A DNA stretch of 64,000 bases, from positions 1-64,000 of the forward strand of contig JAEWZN010000019.1 of assembly GCA_023395255.1 (NCBI GenBank), written 5' to 3'. Each line of letters begins with the position of its first letter. Position 1 is the stretch's first letter. Source of the DNA: Deferribacteres bacterium (GTDB taxonomy: Bacteria; Chrysiogenota; Deferribacteres; Deferribacterales; Geovibrionaceae). A program made the position numbers and the translations under genes. The notes under the pieces are model-generated. The model saw only the letters and a list, made by a program, of their open reading frames with translations, did no database searches and was not told the DNA's origin. Below, one piece after another: positions 43,850 to 53,584 of this stretch.

Positions 43850-44224
43850 ATGAAACGCTTGGAAATTGCCCTGCAGGAGCAGGAAAAATTAAAGGTTGAA
43901 GCAGTAATCGGCAAGCTTGCCGTGCATATAGAAGAACGCAGCGAATCTATGCGCATAGTAGGCATTACTGAGAACCCTTATGTAGTGGAAAACGGCGGGG
44001 TGAAGCTCATAGCCGAAAAGCTGGACTTCCTTTTTGACGACACACTCTCCTTCGACTGGTTTGTGGAAAATGTTCACGAAGGTTACGAAATAGGTCTCAG
44101 CCGCGAAAAGGATGAGTTTCTCAATCTGGATGATCTTTTTGACATTGAATACATAGAAGACACAGAGGAAAATGAGGTGGACATACCCGGTTACGTGGTG
44201 ATGGCCGCCGCAATATCAAGATAA
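43850..44224 (+). CDS. acidic protein of unknown function
   Basis: The ATG has an excellent GGAGGGT site. The 124-residue product has a basic N-terminal helix (MKRLEIALQEQEKLKVEA), a mixed middle, and a strongly acidic C-terminal region (DDLFDIEYIEDTEENEVDI). No family recognised. It is a single gene with its own promoter and terminator, not visibly linked to its neighbours. Confidence 0.65.
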   Translation: MKRLEIALQEQEKLKVEAVIGKLAVHIEERSESMRIVGITENPYVVENGGVKLIAEKLDFLFDDTLSFDWFVENVHEGYEIGLSREKDEFLNLDDLFDIEYIEDTEENEVDIPGYVVMAAAISR

Positions 44225-44232
44225 CACATTAG

Positions 44233-44265
44233 CCCCGCTTGAAAAAGGCGGGGTTTCTTTTTTTT
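44233..44265 (+). terminator. intrinsic terminator of the acidic protein gene
   Basis: CCCCGC and GCGGGG form the stem around a 9-base loop, followed by TTTCTTTTTTTTT. It ends at the stop codon of the convergent receiver-GGDEF gene. Confidence 0.88.
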
Positions 44266-45157
44266 AGACTCCGGCGCTTTTCCTTTTCTTTTTCTCAGCG
44301 TACATAACTTCGTCCGCCATGTTCAGAAGCTCTTCCAGCCCTGAGCATTTGTCATCGCAGAAAGCCCAGCCTATGCTGGCTGCAAGGATATAAGAGCGTA
44401 TCTCGGAAGCGTTGAGTTTGTTCATCCTCTCCTGAAGCCGTTCTTTTACCACCGGGGCATCTTCGGCTGCTTCCAGAACCACCGCCGCCGCGAACTCGTC
44501 CCCGCCGAGGCGCGCTGTAACGTCTGACTCCCTGAAAGATTTGCGCATAATATCAGCCATATCCATCAGAGCCTTATCACCCTCAGAGTGACCGAGGCTG
44601 TCGTTTATGTGCTTCATGCCGTCAAGATCTATGAAATATATGGTGAATACGCCTGTTCCGCGTCTGCTTATTTTAAGCAGTTCATCAGCCTTAATCATGA
44701 AGCCGCGTCTGTTGTTCAGTCCGGTGAGCTCATCCTTGAAAGACATTTTATGGAGGTGCAGAACTGTTTTCTGACGCTCAATGGCATAATTTATAGCCCT
44801 GACAAGCTGCTTTTCGTCAAACTGTCCCTTGACTATGTAGTCCTGCGCGCCCTCACGGACGGCAGAAAGGGCAATGGTTTCATCATCGTTTCCGGTGAGA
44901 ACCACAATCGGGGTTTTAGGTGTGGCTTCGCGGGCTTTTATAAAGCTTTCCAGTCCGAAACTGTCCGGCAGGGCAAGATCAAGGAGAATCACATCAAAAT
45001 GAACAGAGTTTATGGCATCAAGGGCAGCAGAAAGCCTGTCCGCCTTTTTACAGCGGAAATCAAACTGGGCACTGTCGTGAAGCATTATCTCGATAAGGCG
45101 GGCATCGCCCGGATTATCCTCCACTATCAGAACATTCAAATGCATCTCTTTGTTCAT
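44264..45157 (-). CDS. response regulator with GGDEF domain (PleD/WspR-like)
   Basis: The 297-residue protein has a receiver domain with IVEDNPGDARL, phospho-acceptor aspartate in VILLDLALPDS and the lysine IVKGQ. A GGDEF domain follows with the intact catalytic motif LGGDEF. It should make c-di-GMP when phosphorylated. It lies 3 bases after the single-domain receiver gene, which in turn overlaps the kinase gene. Confidence 0.93.
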   Translation of the reverse strand: MNKEMHLNVLIVEDNPGDARLIEIMLHDSAQFDFRCKKADRLSAALDAINSVHFDVILLDLALPDSFGLESFIKAREATPKTPIVVLTGNDDETIALSAVREGAQDYIVKGQFDEKQLVRAINYAIERQKTVLHLHKMSFKDELTGLNNRRGFMIKADELLKISRRGTGVFTIYFIDLDGMKHINDSLGHSEGDKALMDMADIMRKSFRESDVTARLGGDEFAAAVVLEAAEDAPVVKERLQERMNKLNASEIRSYILAASIGWAFCDDKCSGLEELLNMADEVMYAEKKKRKSAGV

Positions 45158-45160
45158 AAA

Positions 45161-45604
45161 TCACCCTTCCGGCAGGAACGCGAGCCTCAGCCAGAACTGT
45201 TCTATTGTTTTGACAACATTCTCAAACTCGTCCAGATCGACCGGTTTTTTTATATACGAGTTGGCATGCAGTCCGTATGCTGTCTGCACATCCGTATCGG
45301 ATGAGGAGGTGGAAAGCACTATAACCGGAATACGTTTCACACTTTTGTTCTGCTTCACTTCCGCCAGAACCTCCCTGCCGTCTTTGCGGGGCAGGTTCAG
45401 ATCAAGGAGGATAAGGTCAGGCCGGGGCGAGCTGAAAAATTCGTCCTGCCTGTAGAGAAAACGCAGGGCATCCACCCCGTCTTTAACCACATTTATGTTG
45501 CAGGGGGTTTCTATCTCCCTGAAAGCTTCTTTTAAAAGGCGCGCGTCGCCCGCATTGTCTTCGACAAGGAGCACTTCAAACGGAACATTCTTTTCTCTGC
45601 CCAT
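45161..45604 (-). CDS. single-domain response regulator (Rcp1-like)
   Basis: The 147-residue receiver has LLVEDNAGDARL, the phospho-acceptor in LILLDLNLPRKDG, and YIKKPVD. The family is that of Rcp1, partner of phytochrome-type kinases, and it lacks an output domain. It overlaps the kinase stop by one base (TAATG), so kinase, receiver and receiver-GGDEF form one pathway. Confidence 0.93.
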   Translation of the reverse strand: MGREKNVPFEVLLVEDNAGDARLLKEAFREIETPCNINVVKDGVDALRFLYRQDEFFSSPRPDLILLDLNLPRKDGREVLAEVKQNKSVKRIPVIVLSTSSSDTDVQTAYGLHANSYIKKPVDLDEFENVVKTIEQFWLRLAFLPEG

Positions 45605-47385
45605 TACTCACGCCCCTTACCCTGAAGGGTGAAGATAAAGTCGGAGCCTTTGCCCTCGGCAGATTCCACAGATATTTCACCGCCGTGGCGCTCCACTATT
45701 TTTTTGCATATCGCAAGGCCTATTCCTGTTCCGGGAAATTCTTCCTTAGTATGAAGCCTCTGGAATATTACAAAGATTCTGTCCAGATATTTTTTATCTA
45801 TTCCTATACCGTTATCTTTTACCACAAACCTGAAGAGATTGCCTTCCTTTTTGGCACTTATTTCAATTTCAGCCTTAACCCCTTCTCTGCGGAATTTTAT
45901 GGCGTTTCCGATCAGGTTCTGGAAAAGCTGTGTCATCTGGGACTTATCCGCCCTGACAGTGGGGAGCTTGCTGTATTTTATCACGGCTCCGGATTCTTCT
46001 ATGACCCCTTTGAGGTTAGCTTTCACAGCTTCAAGCACACCGTTTAAATCCACATGGCTGAACTCATCGCCTTTCGTACCCACACGGGAGTAGCTGAGCA
46101 GGTCGTTTATAAGCACCTGCATGCGGTTTGCGCCGTCCACTGCGTAGTTAATAAACTCGGTTGCGTCCTCATCCAGTTTGTCTTTATATCTTTTCGCCAG
46201 AAGCTGGGTGTAACTTGAGATCATTCTCAATGGTTCCTGAAGATCATGGCTTGCTATGTAGGCGAACTGCTCAAGCTCCTCGTTTGAGCGTTCAAGCTCC
46301 GATGTTCTCTCCGCAAGCTCCCTGTCCCTTTCCTGCAAGGCTTCGGCCATGGAGTCAAAGGCCTTTGCAAGCTGTCCGAGTTCCCCTCTGCCGTATCTTA
46401 TTCCTGTGCGGACAGTGAGATCGCCCGCGCTGAGCTCCTTGGTTACGTTAGCCAGACGGTTTATTTTATTCAGAGCAAAAAGGCTGCCCGCCACCCAAGC
46501 GGTTATAAGCACTATTGTGCTGAAAACAATCCACACGCCTATATAGAAGAATACCTTTTTTACGGGCTCCATGGCGAGTTTTTCCGGTATGCCCACCATA
46601 AGGCGGAGGTTTGTTCCCTGTCCGGTCATGGTGGTGAAGCCGAAGAGGCGTTTTTCCCCGTCCAGCCCCACAGCGCGGAACATTCCGTCATTGCTGCTCT
46701 GCATCATTTCCACAGCCTTGGAGCGGCCGACACTGCGCCCTATCCAGTCGCCGGCATCAGGGTACATGGCCATTATTTTTCCCGAACTGTCCAGAACGGT
46801 GAGTGTTGTCCCCTCCGGAAGCTGAGAGCCCGCAGCAATGGAGCGGAACCATGAAAGATTGAATGTGGCGGAAAGCACTCCCTTCACCGAGCCGTCAGCC
46901 TTCACAGGGTAAGAAAGGCTGAACTCCGTAGCTCCGGTAACGAGGCCGAGCCTGTATGAACCGAAATAGAACGAGCCGTCCACAACAGATTTTGTGAACC
47001 ATTCGGTGTTTGTGGGGATGCGTGTTATGGTCAGGGGTCTGCCGGAGCAGATTATGGAGCCGTTTCTGTCAACGAGGAGAAGGTTTTCATATGAGGGATA
47101 AATATCTATGAGGTCGGTAAATATCTTTTCACAGGCTGGAGCGTCCATGTCTCTTATCTGAGGAATACGGGAAAGCCCCAGAAGGAGATGCTTGGTTCCG
47201 TTCATTGCGCTGTTGTTATGCTCCGCAGCGTATTTAGCGAAGCGGTGTGCATCTTTGAGCGCTCTGTCCATTTCATAGCGGATCTCCGAGAACGCCGTAA
47301 ACAGCAGAACGCCGAGAGCCGGAATCACCGCGAACAGAACCAGAAGAACCAGCCTGCCCCGCAGTCCTGAAATACCTATTGCCAT
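45604..47385 (-). CDS. membrane sensor histidine kinase with Cache and HAMP domains
   Basis: Frame is open to a GTG at 47424, but the ATG at 47383-47385 follows GGAGGAG and is preferred. The protein has an N-terminal transmembrane helix, a periplasmic dCache-like domain (about 35-290), a second helix, HAMP, a coiled-coil, HisKA with the phosphoacceptor in SHDLQEPLRM, and HATPase (DNGIGIDKKY, GTGIGLAI). It should phosphorylate the downstream receivers in response to a small molecule. Confidence 0.93.
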   Translation of the reverse strand: MAIGISGLRGRLVLLVLFAVIPALGVLLFTAFSEIRYEMDRALKDAHRFAKYAAEHNNSAMNGTKHLLLGLSRIPQIRDMDAPACEKIFTDLIDIYPSYENLLLVDRNGSIICSGRPLTITRIPTNTEWFTKSVVDGSFYFGSYRLGLVTGATEFSLSYPVKADGSVKGVLSATFNLSWFRSIAAGSQLPEGTTLTVLDSSGKIMAMYPDAGDWIGRSVGRSKAVEMMQSSNDGMFRAVGLDGEKRLFGFTTMTGQGTNLRLMVGIPEKLAMEPVKKVFFYIGVWIVFSTIVLITAWVAGSLFALNKINRLANVTKELSAGDLTVRTGIRYGRGELGQLAKAFDSMAEALQERDRELAERTSELERSNEELEQFAYIASHDLQEPLRMISSYTQLLAKRYKDKLDEDATEFINYAVDGANRMQVLINDLLSYSRVGTKGDEFSHVDLNGVLEAVKANLKGVIEESGAVIKYSKLPTVRADKSQMTQLFQNLIGNAIKFRREGVKAEIEISAKKEGNLFRFVVKDNGIGIDKKYLDRIFVIFQRLHTKEEFPGTGIGLAICKKIVERHGGEISVESAEGKGSDFIFTLQGKGRE

Positions 47386-47503
47386 ATGCGGTGATCTCCT
47401 CCTTTCTCTCGCTGAATTTAGCACAGAAAAGCGTAATAATTCAACTCCCTTGACAGCTTATGCCGCGGGGACTAAACTCGTAAGTCATAGACACGGAGTA
47501 CAG

Positions 47504-47977
47504 ATGGGCAGAATAGACGAGAGTGAATTTTTTCACAAAGCAATGATGATAACCAAAGCGATGTTCCCCGGAGTTTTTATTTACCTGTTTTTTGCGGGGC
47601 TGGCGGAATATTTTCAGTGGAATGTTTTTCTGTATGTCTCACCGGAAACTGTAAAGCAGACCGGTTTTGTTTTCATAGCTCTTTCCGTTATTTCCTTCCC
47701 CTTGGCAAGAGAGATCGAAAAACACGCAGTAAGAAAAGCCGAGACCGGTGACGGCCTCCTGAAAAGACTGTATTTTTCCACGCTGATAAACCTTGCCGTC
47801 GGTGAGTTTTCGGCTTTTTTCGGCATAATAATATATGTAATGTCAGGGGATATTAGATACTTCTTCCTGTTTTTCAACATCTGCCTTCTGCATATCATCC
47901 TTAACAGACCCACATATCATAAATGGAAAAAACATATGCGCGAACGCTTTACCTCCCTTCCCGGTGAGGATGAATGA
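47504..47977 (+). CDS. small integral membrane protein
   Basis: The ATG at 47504 has a GGAG site, so the first 18 codons of the longer frame are excluded. The 157-residue product has several hydrophobic segments (FPGVFIYLFFAGLAEYF, FVFIALSVISF, FFGIIIYVMSG). No family recognised. The end overlaps rseC by 4 bases. Confidence 0.65.
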   Translation: MGRIDESEFFHKAMMITKAMFPGVFIYLFFAGLAEYFQWNVFLYVSPETVKQTGFVFIALSVISFPLAREIEKHAVRKAETGDGLLKRLYFSTLINLAVGEFSAFFGIIIYVMSGDIRYFFLFFNICLLHIILNRPTYHKWKKHMRERFTSLPGEDE

Positions 47978-48384
47978 TGAACGGACGCAGCATATCACAC
48001 AAGGGAATTGTAGCCGAAGCGGACTCCGGCAGCGGTGTGCTCATTGAGATAACCAGAAGCGGAACCTGCGGAGACTGCAAGGAAAAGGGTGCATGCGGCA
48101 TGACGGAAAGCGGTTCCCTGTTTGTCCGCCTGAACAGCCCCCGGAAGCTGAACAAGGGGGATGAGGTGACTGTTGAGATCTCCCGCAGTGAGTTTTATCG
48201 CTCCGTGGGGCTGGTGTATATAGCTCCCGTGGTGCTTATGCTGTCTGCCGCCGTTGCCGTAAGTTCTGCGGGGTTTTCCGAACTGGTTACCGCTGTTTTC
48301 ACCCTTGCCGTTCCCGCTGTTTATTTCCCTGTGCTGAGGCTGTTTCTGAAAAAGAGCAGCCGTACAAGCTACCGCATCAAATAA
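47974..48384 (+). CDS. RseC/MucC-family SoxR-reducing or envelope-stress protein
   Basis: The 136-residue protein has the RseC cysteine motif (CGDCKEKGACG) at residues 33-43 and two membrane helices (VGLVYIAPVVLMLSAAVAV and VTAVFTLAVPAVYF). In known cases such proteins work with SoxR reduction or the Rnf complex, or modulate sigma-E. No rnf gene or sigma factor is nearby. It overlaps the preceding membrane protein gene. Confidence 0.85.
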   Translation: MMNGRSISHKGIVAEADSGSGVLIEITRSGTCGDCKEKGACGMTESGSLFVRLNSPRKLNKGDEVTVEISRSEFYRSVGLVYIAPVVLMLSAAVAVSSAGFSELVTAVFTLAVPAVYFPVLRLFLKKSSRTSYRIK

Positions 48385-48402
48385 TTTACCCCTGCCCTTA
48401 AA

Positions 48403-48419
48403 CCTGCCGAAACGGCAGG
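48403..48419. terminator. shared hairpin between rseC and hisD
   Basis: CCTGCCG and CGGCAGG form a 7-bp stem with loop AAA between two convergent genes. The T-tracts on either side are weak, so a bidirectional terminator is only likely. Confidence 0.5.
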
Positions 48420-48440
48420 CTTCATTCGTGTAAGCCTGTG

Positions 48441-49712
48441 TTACTTCTTCTTTTTCCTCACAGCGGCGGAGTTGCGGTGCGCTATGAGCTCTTCGTGTTC
48501 CGCTAAAGTGATAATGTCCTCCATGTCTTCGGCAAGCTGCTTTTTGGAGTAGTAGAGTATGCTTGAGCGTTTTATGAAATCATAAACGCCCAGGGGTGAG
48601 AAGAAGCGGGCTGTCCCCCCTGTGGGCAGGACATGGTTGGGCCCGGCTATATAGTCGCCCACTGGTTCGGGTGTGTTTTCACCGAGGAAAATTGCTCCGG
48701 CGTTTTTTATTTTCAGCATCATCTCCATAGGGTTTTCAACGTAAAGCTCAAGGTGTTCGGGGGCGATTTCGTTCGCCACATCGCATGCCTCGTCCATATC
48801 CTTCACGAGGATTACCGCGCCGTATGAGTCGATGGATTTCTTTGCTATCTCTTTTTTGGGAAGCTCCTCAAGCTGTTTTCTGAGCTCCTCCTCTATTTTT
48901 TCCGCCAGTTTTTTATTATCCGTCACCGCAACGGAGCTCGCCAGTTCGTCATGTTCCGCCTGAGAGAGCATGTCTGCTGCGATGTATTTCGCCTTGGCGG
49001 ACTTATCGGCTATGATAAGTATCTCGCTTGGGCCTGCGATCATGTCTATATCCACCTGACCGAAGACAAGCTTTTTCGCCAGAGCAACGTAAATATTGCC
49101 GGGGCCGACTATTTTATCAACCTTCGGTACGGTTGCTGTTCCGTAAGCCAGTGCCGCAACAGCCTGCGCCCCGCCGACTTTGAAGCCTCTGTCAACCCCT
49201 GCGATATACGCCGCGGCCAGCACAACGGGGTTAACTTCACCCCCAGTGGCCGGAGTGGTCATTATTATTTCACCGACTCCGGCAACTTTTGCGGGCAGTG
49301 TGTTCATCAGCACACTGGACGGATAAACCGCCTTTCCGCCGGGAACATATACGCCGACTTTCTCCAGGGGTGTGATCTTCTGTCCGAGGAAGGTTCCTTC
49401 GCTTTTTTCGTATATCCATGTTTTTTCAAGCTGTTTTTCGTGGAAGGAGACTATGTTGTCCCGCGCTTTTTCCAGAGCCTTTTTCAGCTTGGGGTCGAGG
49501 GCTTTGTAAGCTTTCTCCATCTCTTTGCGGGTTATCTCTATGCTGCTGCCTTCGAAGCGGTCAAACTTCTTTGTCAGTTCAAAAAGCGCCGCATCCCCTT
49601 CCTTTCTGATCCTGTTTATAATGCCGAGAACAGTGTCGAGGTACTGCTCATCAAAGGATTCGCCTCTGCCCAGTATTCTTTTCAGTTTTTCGTCATTTCT
49701 TTTTATTATCAT
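48441..49712 (-). CDS. hisD: histidinol dehydrogenase HisD
   Basis: HisD catalyses the final two oxidations of histidine synthesis. The 423 residues carry the family motifs VPGGKAVYPSS, GAQAVAALAYGT, GPGNIYV and the metal/catalytic residues in AEHDELAS and APEHLELY. No other his gene is in the window. Its start overlaps the cyclase gene stop as ATGA. Confidence 0.97.
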   Translation of the reverse strand: MIIKRNDEKLKRILGRGESFDEQYLDTVLGIINRIRKEGDAALFELTKKFDRFEGSSIEITRKEMEKAYKALDPKLKKALEKARDNIVSFHEKQLEKTWIYEKSEGTFLGQKITPLEKVGVYVPGGKAVYPSSVLMNTLPAKVAGVGEIIMTTPATGGEVNPVVLAAAYIAGVDRGFKVGGAQAVAALAYGTATVPKVDKIVGPGNIYVALAKKLVFGQVDIDMIAGPSEILIIADKSAKAKYIAADMLSQAEHDELASSVAVTDNKKLAEKIEEELRKQLEELPKKEIAKKSIDSYGAVILVKDMDEACDVANEIAPEHLELYVENPMEMMLKIKNAGAIFLGENTPEPVGDYIAGPNHVLPTGGTARFFSPLGVYDFIKRSSILYYSKKQLAEDMEDIITLAEHEELIAHRNSAAVRKKKK

Positions 49713-50767
49713 GATTCCATTCCCGTAAATCTGTTTTTGCCGCTCTTCTTGCTTTCATAAAGCCTTGAATCGGCAAGCTTAACTATGCCCACACTTTCAG
49801 CGCCTTCAGGGAAATCCTTCGGAACCGCCACTACCCCGCCGCTTATTCCGGCGGTTCCTGCATAGCCTGCTTTCTCAAAAACCTCTGAGGCTACGCCGGT
49901 CAGTTTCGTGCAGATTGCTTTTATATCCACTCTGTCATCTTCGGGGATTATTATGAAAAACTCATCCCCGCCGAAGCGTCCCAGAATATCGCTGGCGCGG
50001 AGTTTTTCCCTGAAACCCCTGCACAGCTCCACAAGGAGGCAGTCGCCCACCAGATGCCCTTCCTTGTCATTCACGGCTTTGAAATTGTCAATGTCCGCCA
50101 TGATGAAGTAAAAGCCCTTGCCGTATCTCTGGTGTCTGTTTATCTGTGCGTTTATAAGCTCGGCCATGGCCATTTTATTATATGCTCCGGTGAGGAAGTC
50201 AGTCCTTGCCTGTCTGTAGATGATTTCTGTGTTGTGGAGCTTTTTCAGGGCAACCATGACAACAAATGAAAGCTCCTTCACAAAGTCCATCGACCCGGCA
50301 TCCTCAAACCTTTCCGGTTCCCTGCTGAAAAGGGCGAGGGCGGCGATTATCCGGCCGTTTTCCGTTATGGGGGCTATGAGGTATGAGCCTATCTCCTCCT
50401 CCACCCTGAACTCGCTTATGATATTCATAGTGTCTTTGCCGGAGTAGGGGCGTTTGTCCAGAAAGAAGTATTTGAAGACCTTCTCCGGATGGAAGAATAT
50501 TTTATCAGCTAGGTTGTCTGTCCTGCGCTCAAAGTCCAGAGCGTCAGAGTTGAGGAACAGCACAGCGCGGTCAATGTCAAAAATTTCCGCAAGGTAGGAA
50601 AGCGGCTTTTCAGTGATCTCCGCCAGAGAGTTTGACAGGAGAAAGGCATATTCCACAATCCTGAATCCGCCGTGTTTGGCCTCATTCTCCCTCACAAGGG
50701 TGATGAGTTTTTCAAGTTCGTCTTTGAGATCCCTGTTCTCTTTGATAACCGTGTCGAGTCTTCCCAT
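49709..50767 (-). CDS. GAF-GGDEF diguanylate cyclase
   Basis: The ATG at 50765-50767 is preferred; the earlier TTG start would lie within polA. A helical coil is followed by a GAF-like domain (about 30-180) and a GGDEF domain with intact FGGDEF and the downstream ADSRLYESKKSGKNR. It should make c-di-GMP. It is located between polA and hisD in one transcript, an unusual setting for a signalling gene. Confidence 0.92.
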   Translation of the reverse strand: MGRLDTVIKENRDLKDELEKLITLVRENEAKHGGFRIVEYAFLLSNSLAEITEKPLSYLAEIFDIDRAVLFLNSDALDFERRTDNLADKIFFHPEKVFKYFFLDKRPYSGKDTMNIISEFRVEEEIGSYLIAPITENGRIIAALALFSREPERFEDAGSMDFVKELSFVVMVALKKLHNTEIIYRQARTDFLTGAYNKMAMAELINAQINRHQRYGKGFYFIMADIDNFKAVNDKEGHLVGDCLLVELCRGFREKLRASDILGRFGGDEFFIIIPEDDRVDIKAICTKLTGVASEVFEKAGYAGTAGISGGVVAVPKDFPEGAESVGIVKLADSRLYESKKSGKNRFTGMES

Positions 50768-50768
50768 T

Positions 50769-53426
50769 CTATTTAAGCTCCCCAAGATTTTTGCCTATGG
50801 AACCGTTTACTGAAAGCGGAACACGCAGAGAGGCGGCGCTCTCCATGATTCTCTTCACTTCCGGCGCGAAGCTTTCTGCTATGTTTTCCCGCACCTCGAA
50901 CACAAGCTCATCATGAAGCTGGAGTATGAGGTGGGCGTCCAGTCCGTTTTCCCTGATATATTTATCGCAGTTGAGCATAGCCACCTTGATTATGTCCGCG
51001 GCGGAGCCCTGCATCTGCGTGTTTACAGCCACACGCTCCCCCTTCATGGCTATGGTTCTGTTTCTGCTTTTTATGTCCGCTATAAATCTTTTTCGGCCGA
51101 AAATCGTTTTTGCAAAGCCGTTTCTTTTCGCTTCCTCAATGGTTTCAGCTATGAACTTCTTCACGCCGCTGTATGTGGCGAAGTATTTGTCTATGAAGAT
51201 CTGCGCGTCTTTGGGGTTTACGCCTGTGTCCCTTGAGAGGCCGTAGGCGGAGAGCCCGTATATTATGCCGAAGTTCACGGCCTTTGCCATGCGGCGCATG
51301 TTGCTGTCCACCTTGTCCTCCGGCACGTCAAACACCTTTGAGGCTGTCTGGGTGTGGATGTCGAGCCCTCTGGAATATGCGTCCACAAGGGCTGCATCCC
51401 CCGTGAGGTGGGCGAGGATGCGGAGTTCTATCTGCGAGTAGTCAAAGGAGACGAAAACATAGCCATCCTCCGGCACAAATGCGGAACGGATCGCTTTTGC
51501 GAACTCCCCCTTCTGGGGTATGTTCTGCATGTTCGGCGCAGTGGAGGAGAGCCTGCCTGTCGCGGTTCCCGTCTGTTTGAACTCGGTGTGTATGCGCTTT
51601 GTGCGCGGATCTATGAAGTTTATCAGCGTGTATGTGTATGTGGAGAGCAGCTTGCTCAGCTCCCTGTGGCGCAGTATGTTCAGTATCACTTCCTGATGCT
51701 CAGGGTTGTAGACCATGAGATCACGCAGGGCTTCTTCTGATGTGGAAAAGCCTGTCTTTGTCTTTTTCACCGCTTTTATTCCGAGCTCATCATACAGAAA
51801 TGAGGAAAGCTGTTTGGGTGAGTTGAGATTTATGTCATGCCCCACTGCGCTGATAAGCGAGTTCTGGAGTTGGATAAGCTCCGTTTCAAGGATTTTGGCA
51901 ACTTCGCGTATGCGTTCGGGGTCAAGCTTCACACCCTTTTTCTCCATCTCGGCGAGGACATAGCAGGTTTCTATCTCCATCTCCTCATAGAGCTTTTTCA
52001 GGCCGTTCTTTTCCAGATTCTCTATTTCATCCGCCGCGGACTGTCTGATTCTGCTTATGAAATCCTCCGCCTGCTCATCCTTCATAAGGCGCAGACCGCC
52101 CTGATCAGGCTCATTCATCCAGCTTATCAGCATTATATCCTGCGGATTTTCAGGTTTGAGCCCTGTTTCCTTATAAATGTGCTTGAGATCATACAGCACA
52201 GCACCCTGCGGCACTGCTTCGGGGTTTTTCTGCTCCGGCTCCTGATTTCCGCTTTGAATCCATATCTCGCCGTTTATGCTTATTATCAATATAGAATTTT
52301 GAATAGTTGCAATTTTAATTGATTGATTATTTATTTTGTTAATCCATAAATTTGCTTTTCTATAAGAGGTTGTTTTGGGATGTTTTCTGTTATCTTGACT
52401 TTTGGTAATACAGGAACTTTCTTTCTTTGCATCGTATAGTCTTGATGCAGTAGTTTTTTTTCCCTTATTTGAAAAAGATTTTTTTTGTTTACGCATGCTA
52501 TTCAAATCAATATTCTTAGATATATGTGGCACTTGTAGGTGAATCTTCTTTAAATTTATTTTTTGAATAGGTAAAGTATCAGTTTGTTTTTGATCAGTAA
52601 TTCTATTTTTCAGTAGATTAAGCCTTTTTAACACAGAACTCATCTCAAGCTCACGGAGCTTTTCCTCAAGGGCGGGCTCATCCTTCTCCGGAGCGGAATA
52701 ATCCAGATCATCTATGAACTGCAGTGTGGCGAGCTCACGGCTGAAAAACGCTTTTTCCTTATCCGCCTCAAGCTTTTCTTTCAGCTTGCCTTTAACCTTG
52801 TCTATGTTTTCATAAACCCCTTCCAGAGTTCCGAACTCCGCCAGAAGCTTCTGGGCGGTTTTCTCCCCGACTCCGGCCACACCGGGGATATTGTCCGATG
52901 CGTCCCCGCTGAGAGCCAGCATATCTAGGATTTTTTCAGGGGGCAGACCGAATTTTTCCGTTACCTCGGCTGCTCCCATGGGGGTGTTTGTGGAGAGATC
53001 GAGTATCTTCACCTTGCCGTTGACAAGCTGGTGGAGGTCTTTGTCTTTCGTGGCTATGTAAACTTCGCCTTCAAGGGTGAGGGCGAGGGTGTTTATGGTG
53101 TCGTCCGCCTCATAACCGTCAATGCACAGGACAGGTATTCCCATCAGAGGTATCATCCCCTTGAGGGCTTCAAGCTGGGGGATCATATCCTCCGGCATGG
53201 ACTCACGGGTGGCCTTGTATGCCTCATGCATTTCGTGGCGCTTGGTTTTTTCCTTGGAGTCAAACACAACGTAGATCTCTTCGGGGTTCAGCTTCTCCCT
53301 CATTGATATGAGGAACTGAAAAAAACCGTGGATTACCGCTGTGGGGAACCCCTTGCTGTTCGTCAGGGGGCGTGTGGCGTAAAAAGCCCTGTATGCTATA
53401 TAGTTGCCGTCAATTACCAGTTTCAT
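50769..53426 (-). CDS. polA: DNA polymerase I with AT-rich insert and vestigial 3'-5' exonuclease
   Basis: Domains are a 5' nuclease (1-265, with YEADD and GDASDNIPG), an AT-rich insert (270-391), a degenerate 3'-5' exonuclease-like region lacking the DxE metal motif, and an intact polymerase domain (DYSQIELR; RRMAKAVNFGIIYG; LHDELVFE). Proofreading is thus probably lost, as in Taq. The 885 residues are of family length only because the insert makes up the difference. It is followed by the cyclase gene after 1 base. Confidence 0.94.
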   Translation of the reverse strand: MKLVIDGNYIAYRAFYATRPLTNSKGFPTAVIHGFFQFLISMREKLNPEEIYVVFDSKEKTKRHEMHEAYKATRESMPEDMIPQLEALKGMIPLMGIPVLCIDGYEADDTINTLALTLEGEVYIATKDKDLHQLVNGKVKILDLSTNTPMGAAEVTEKFGLPPEKILDMLALSGDASDNIPGVAGVGEKTAQKLLAEFGTLEGVYENIDKVKGKLKEKLEADKEKAFFSRELATLQFIDDLDYSAPEKDEPALEEKLRELEMSSVLKRLNLLKNRITDQKQTDTLPIQKINLKKIHLQVPHISKNIDLNSMRKQKKSFSNKGKKTTASRLYDAKKESSCITKSQDNRKHPKTTSYRKANLWINKINNQSIKIATIQNSILIISINGEIWIQSGNQEPEQKNPEAVPQGAVLYDLKHIYKETGLKPENPQDIMLISWMNEPDQGGLRLMKDEQAEDFISRIRQSAADEIENLEKNGLKKLYEEMEIETCYVLAEMEKKGVKLDPERIREVAKILETELIQLQNSLISAVGHDINLNSPKQLSSFLYDELGIKAVKKTKTGFSTSEEALRDLMVYNPEHQEVILNILRHRELSKLLSTYTYTLINFIDPRTKRIHTEFKQTGTATGRLSSTAPNMQNIPQKGEFAKAIRSAFVPEDGYVFVSFDYSQIELRILAHLTGDAALVDAYSRGLDIHTQTASKVFDVPEDKVDSNMRRMAKAVNFGIIYGLSAYGLSRDTGVNPKDAQIFIDKYFATYSGVKKFIAETIEEAKRNGFAKTIFGRKRFIADIKSRNRTIAMKGERVAVNTQMQGSAADIIKVAMLNCDKYIRENGLDAHLILQLHDELVFEVRENIAESFAPEVKRIMESAASLRVPLSVNGSIGKNLGELK
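52254..52619 (-). other. AT-rich in-frame block inside polA
   Basis: About 366 bases encode residues near 270-391, dominated by lysine, asparagine, isoleucine and serine (TDQKQTDTLPIQKINLKK; KSFSNKGKKTTASRL). By eye the GC content is about 30 percent, while both flanks are near 50. The frame is maintained and no stop occurs. It occupies the linker between the 5' nuclease and the exonuclease-like region. It could be a recent insertion, a low-complexity linker or a remnant that replaced part of the exonuclease domain. Confidence 0.85.
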
Positions 53427-53584
53427 TTTATTACCTTATTCTGTTAACGGATTCTTTATTTTGCAGCTGAGTTCGTGGAACCGCGCTGTGCAAAACAGAA
53501 GAATCTCATTCAGCATCTGTGATTTTAGATACGTATTCCGGCATTTTATGATAAATTGGGTAGCTTGTACACGGTTTTATCCCC

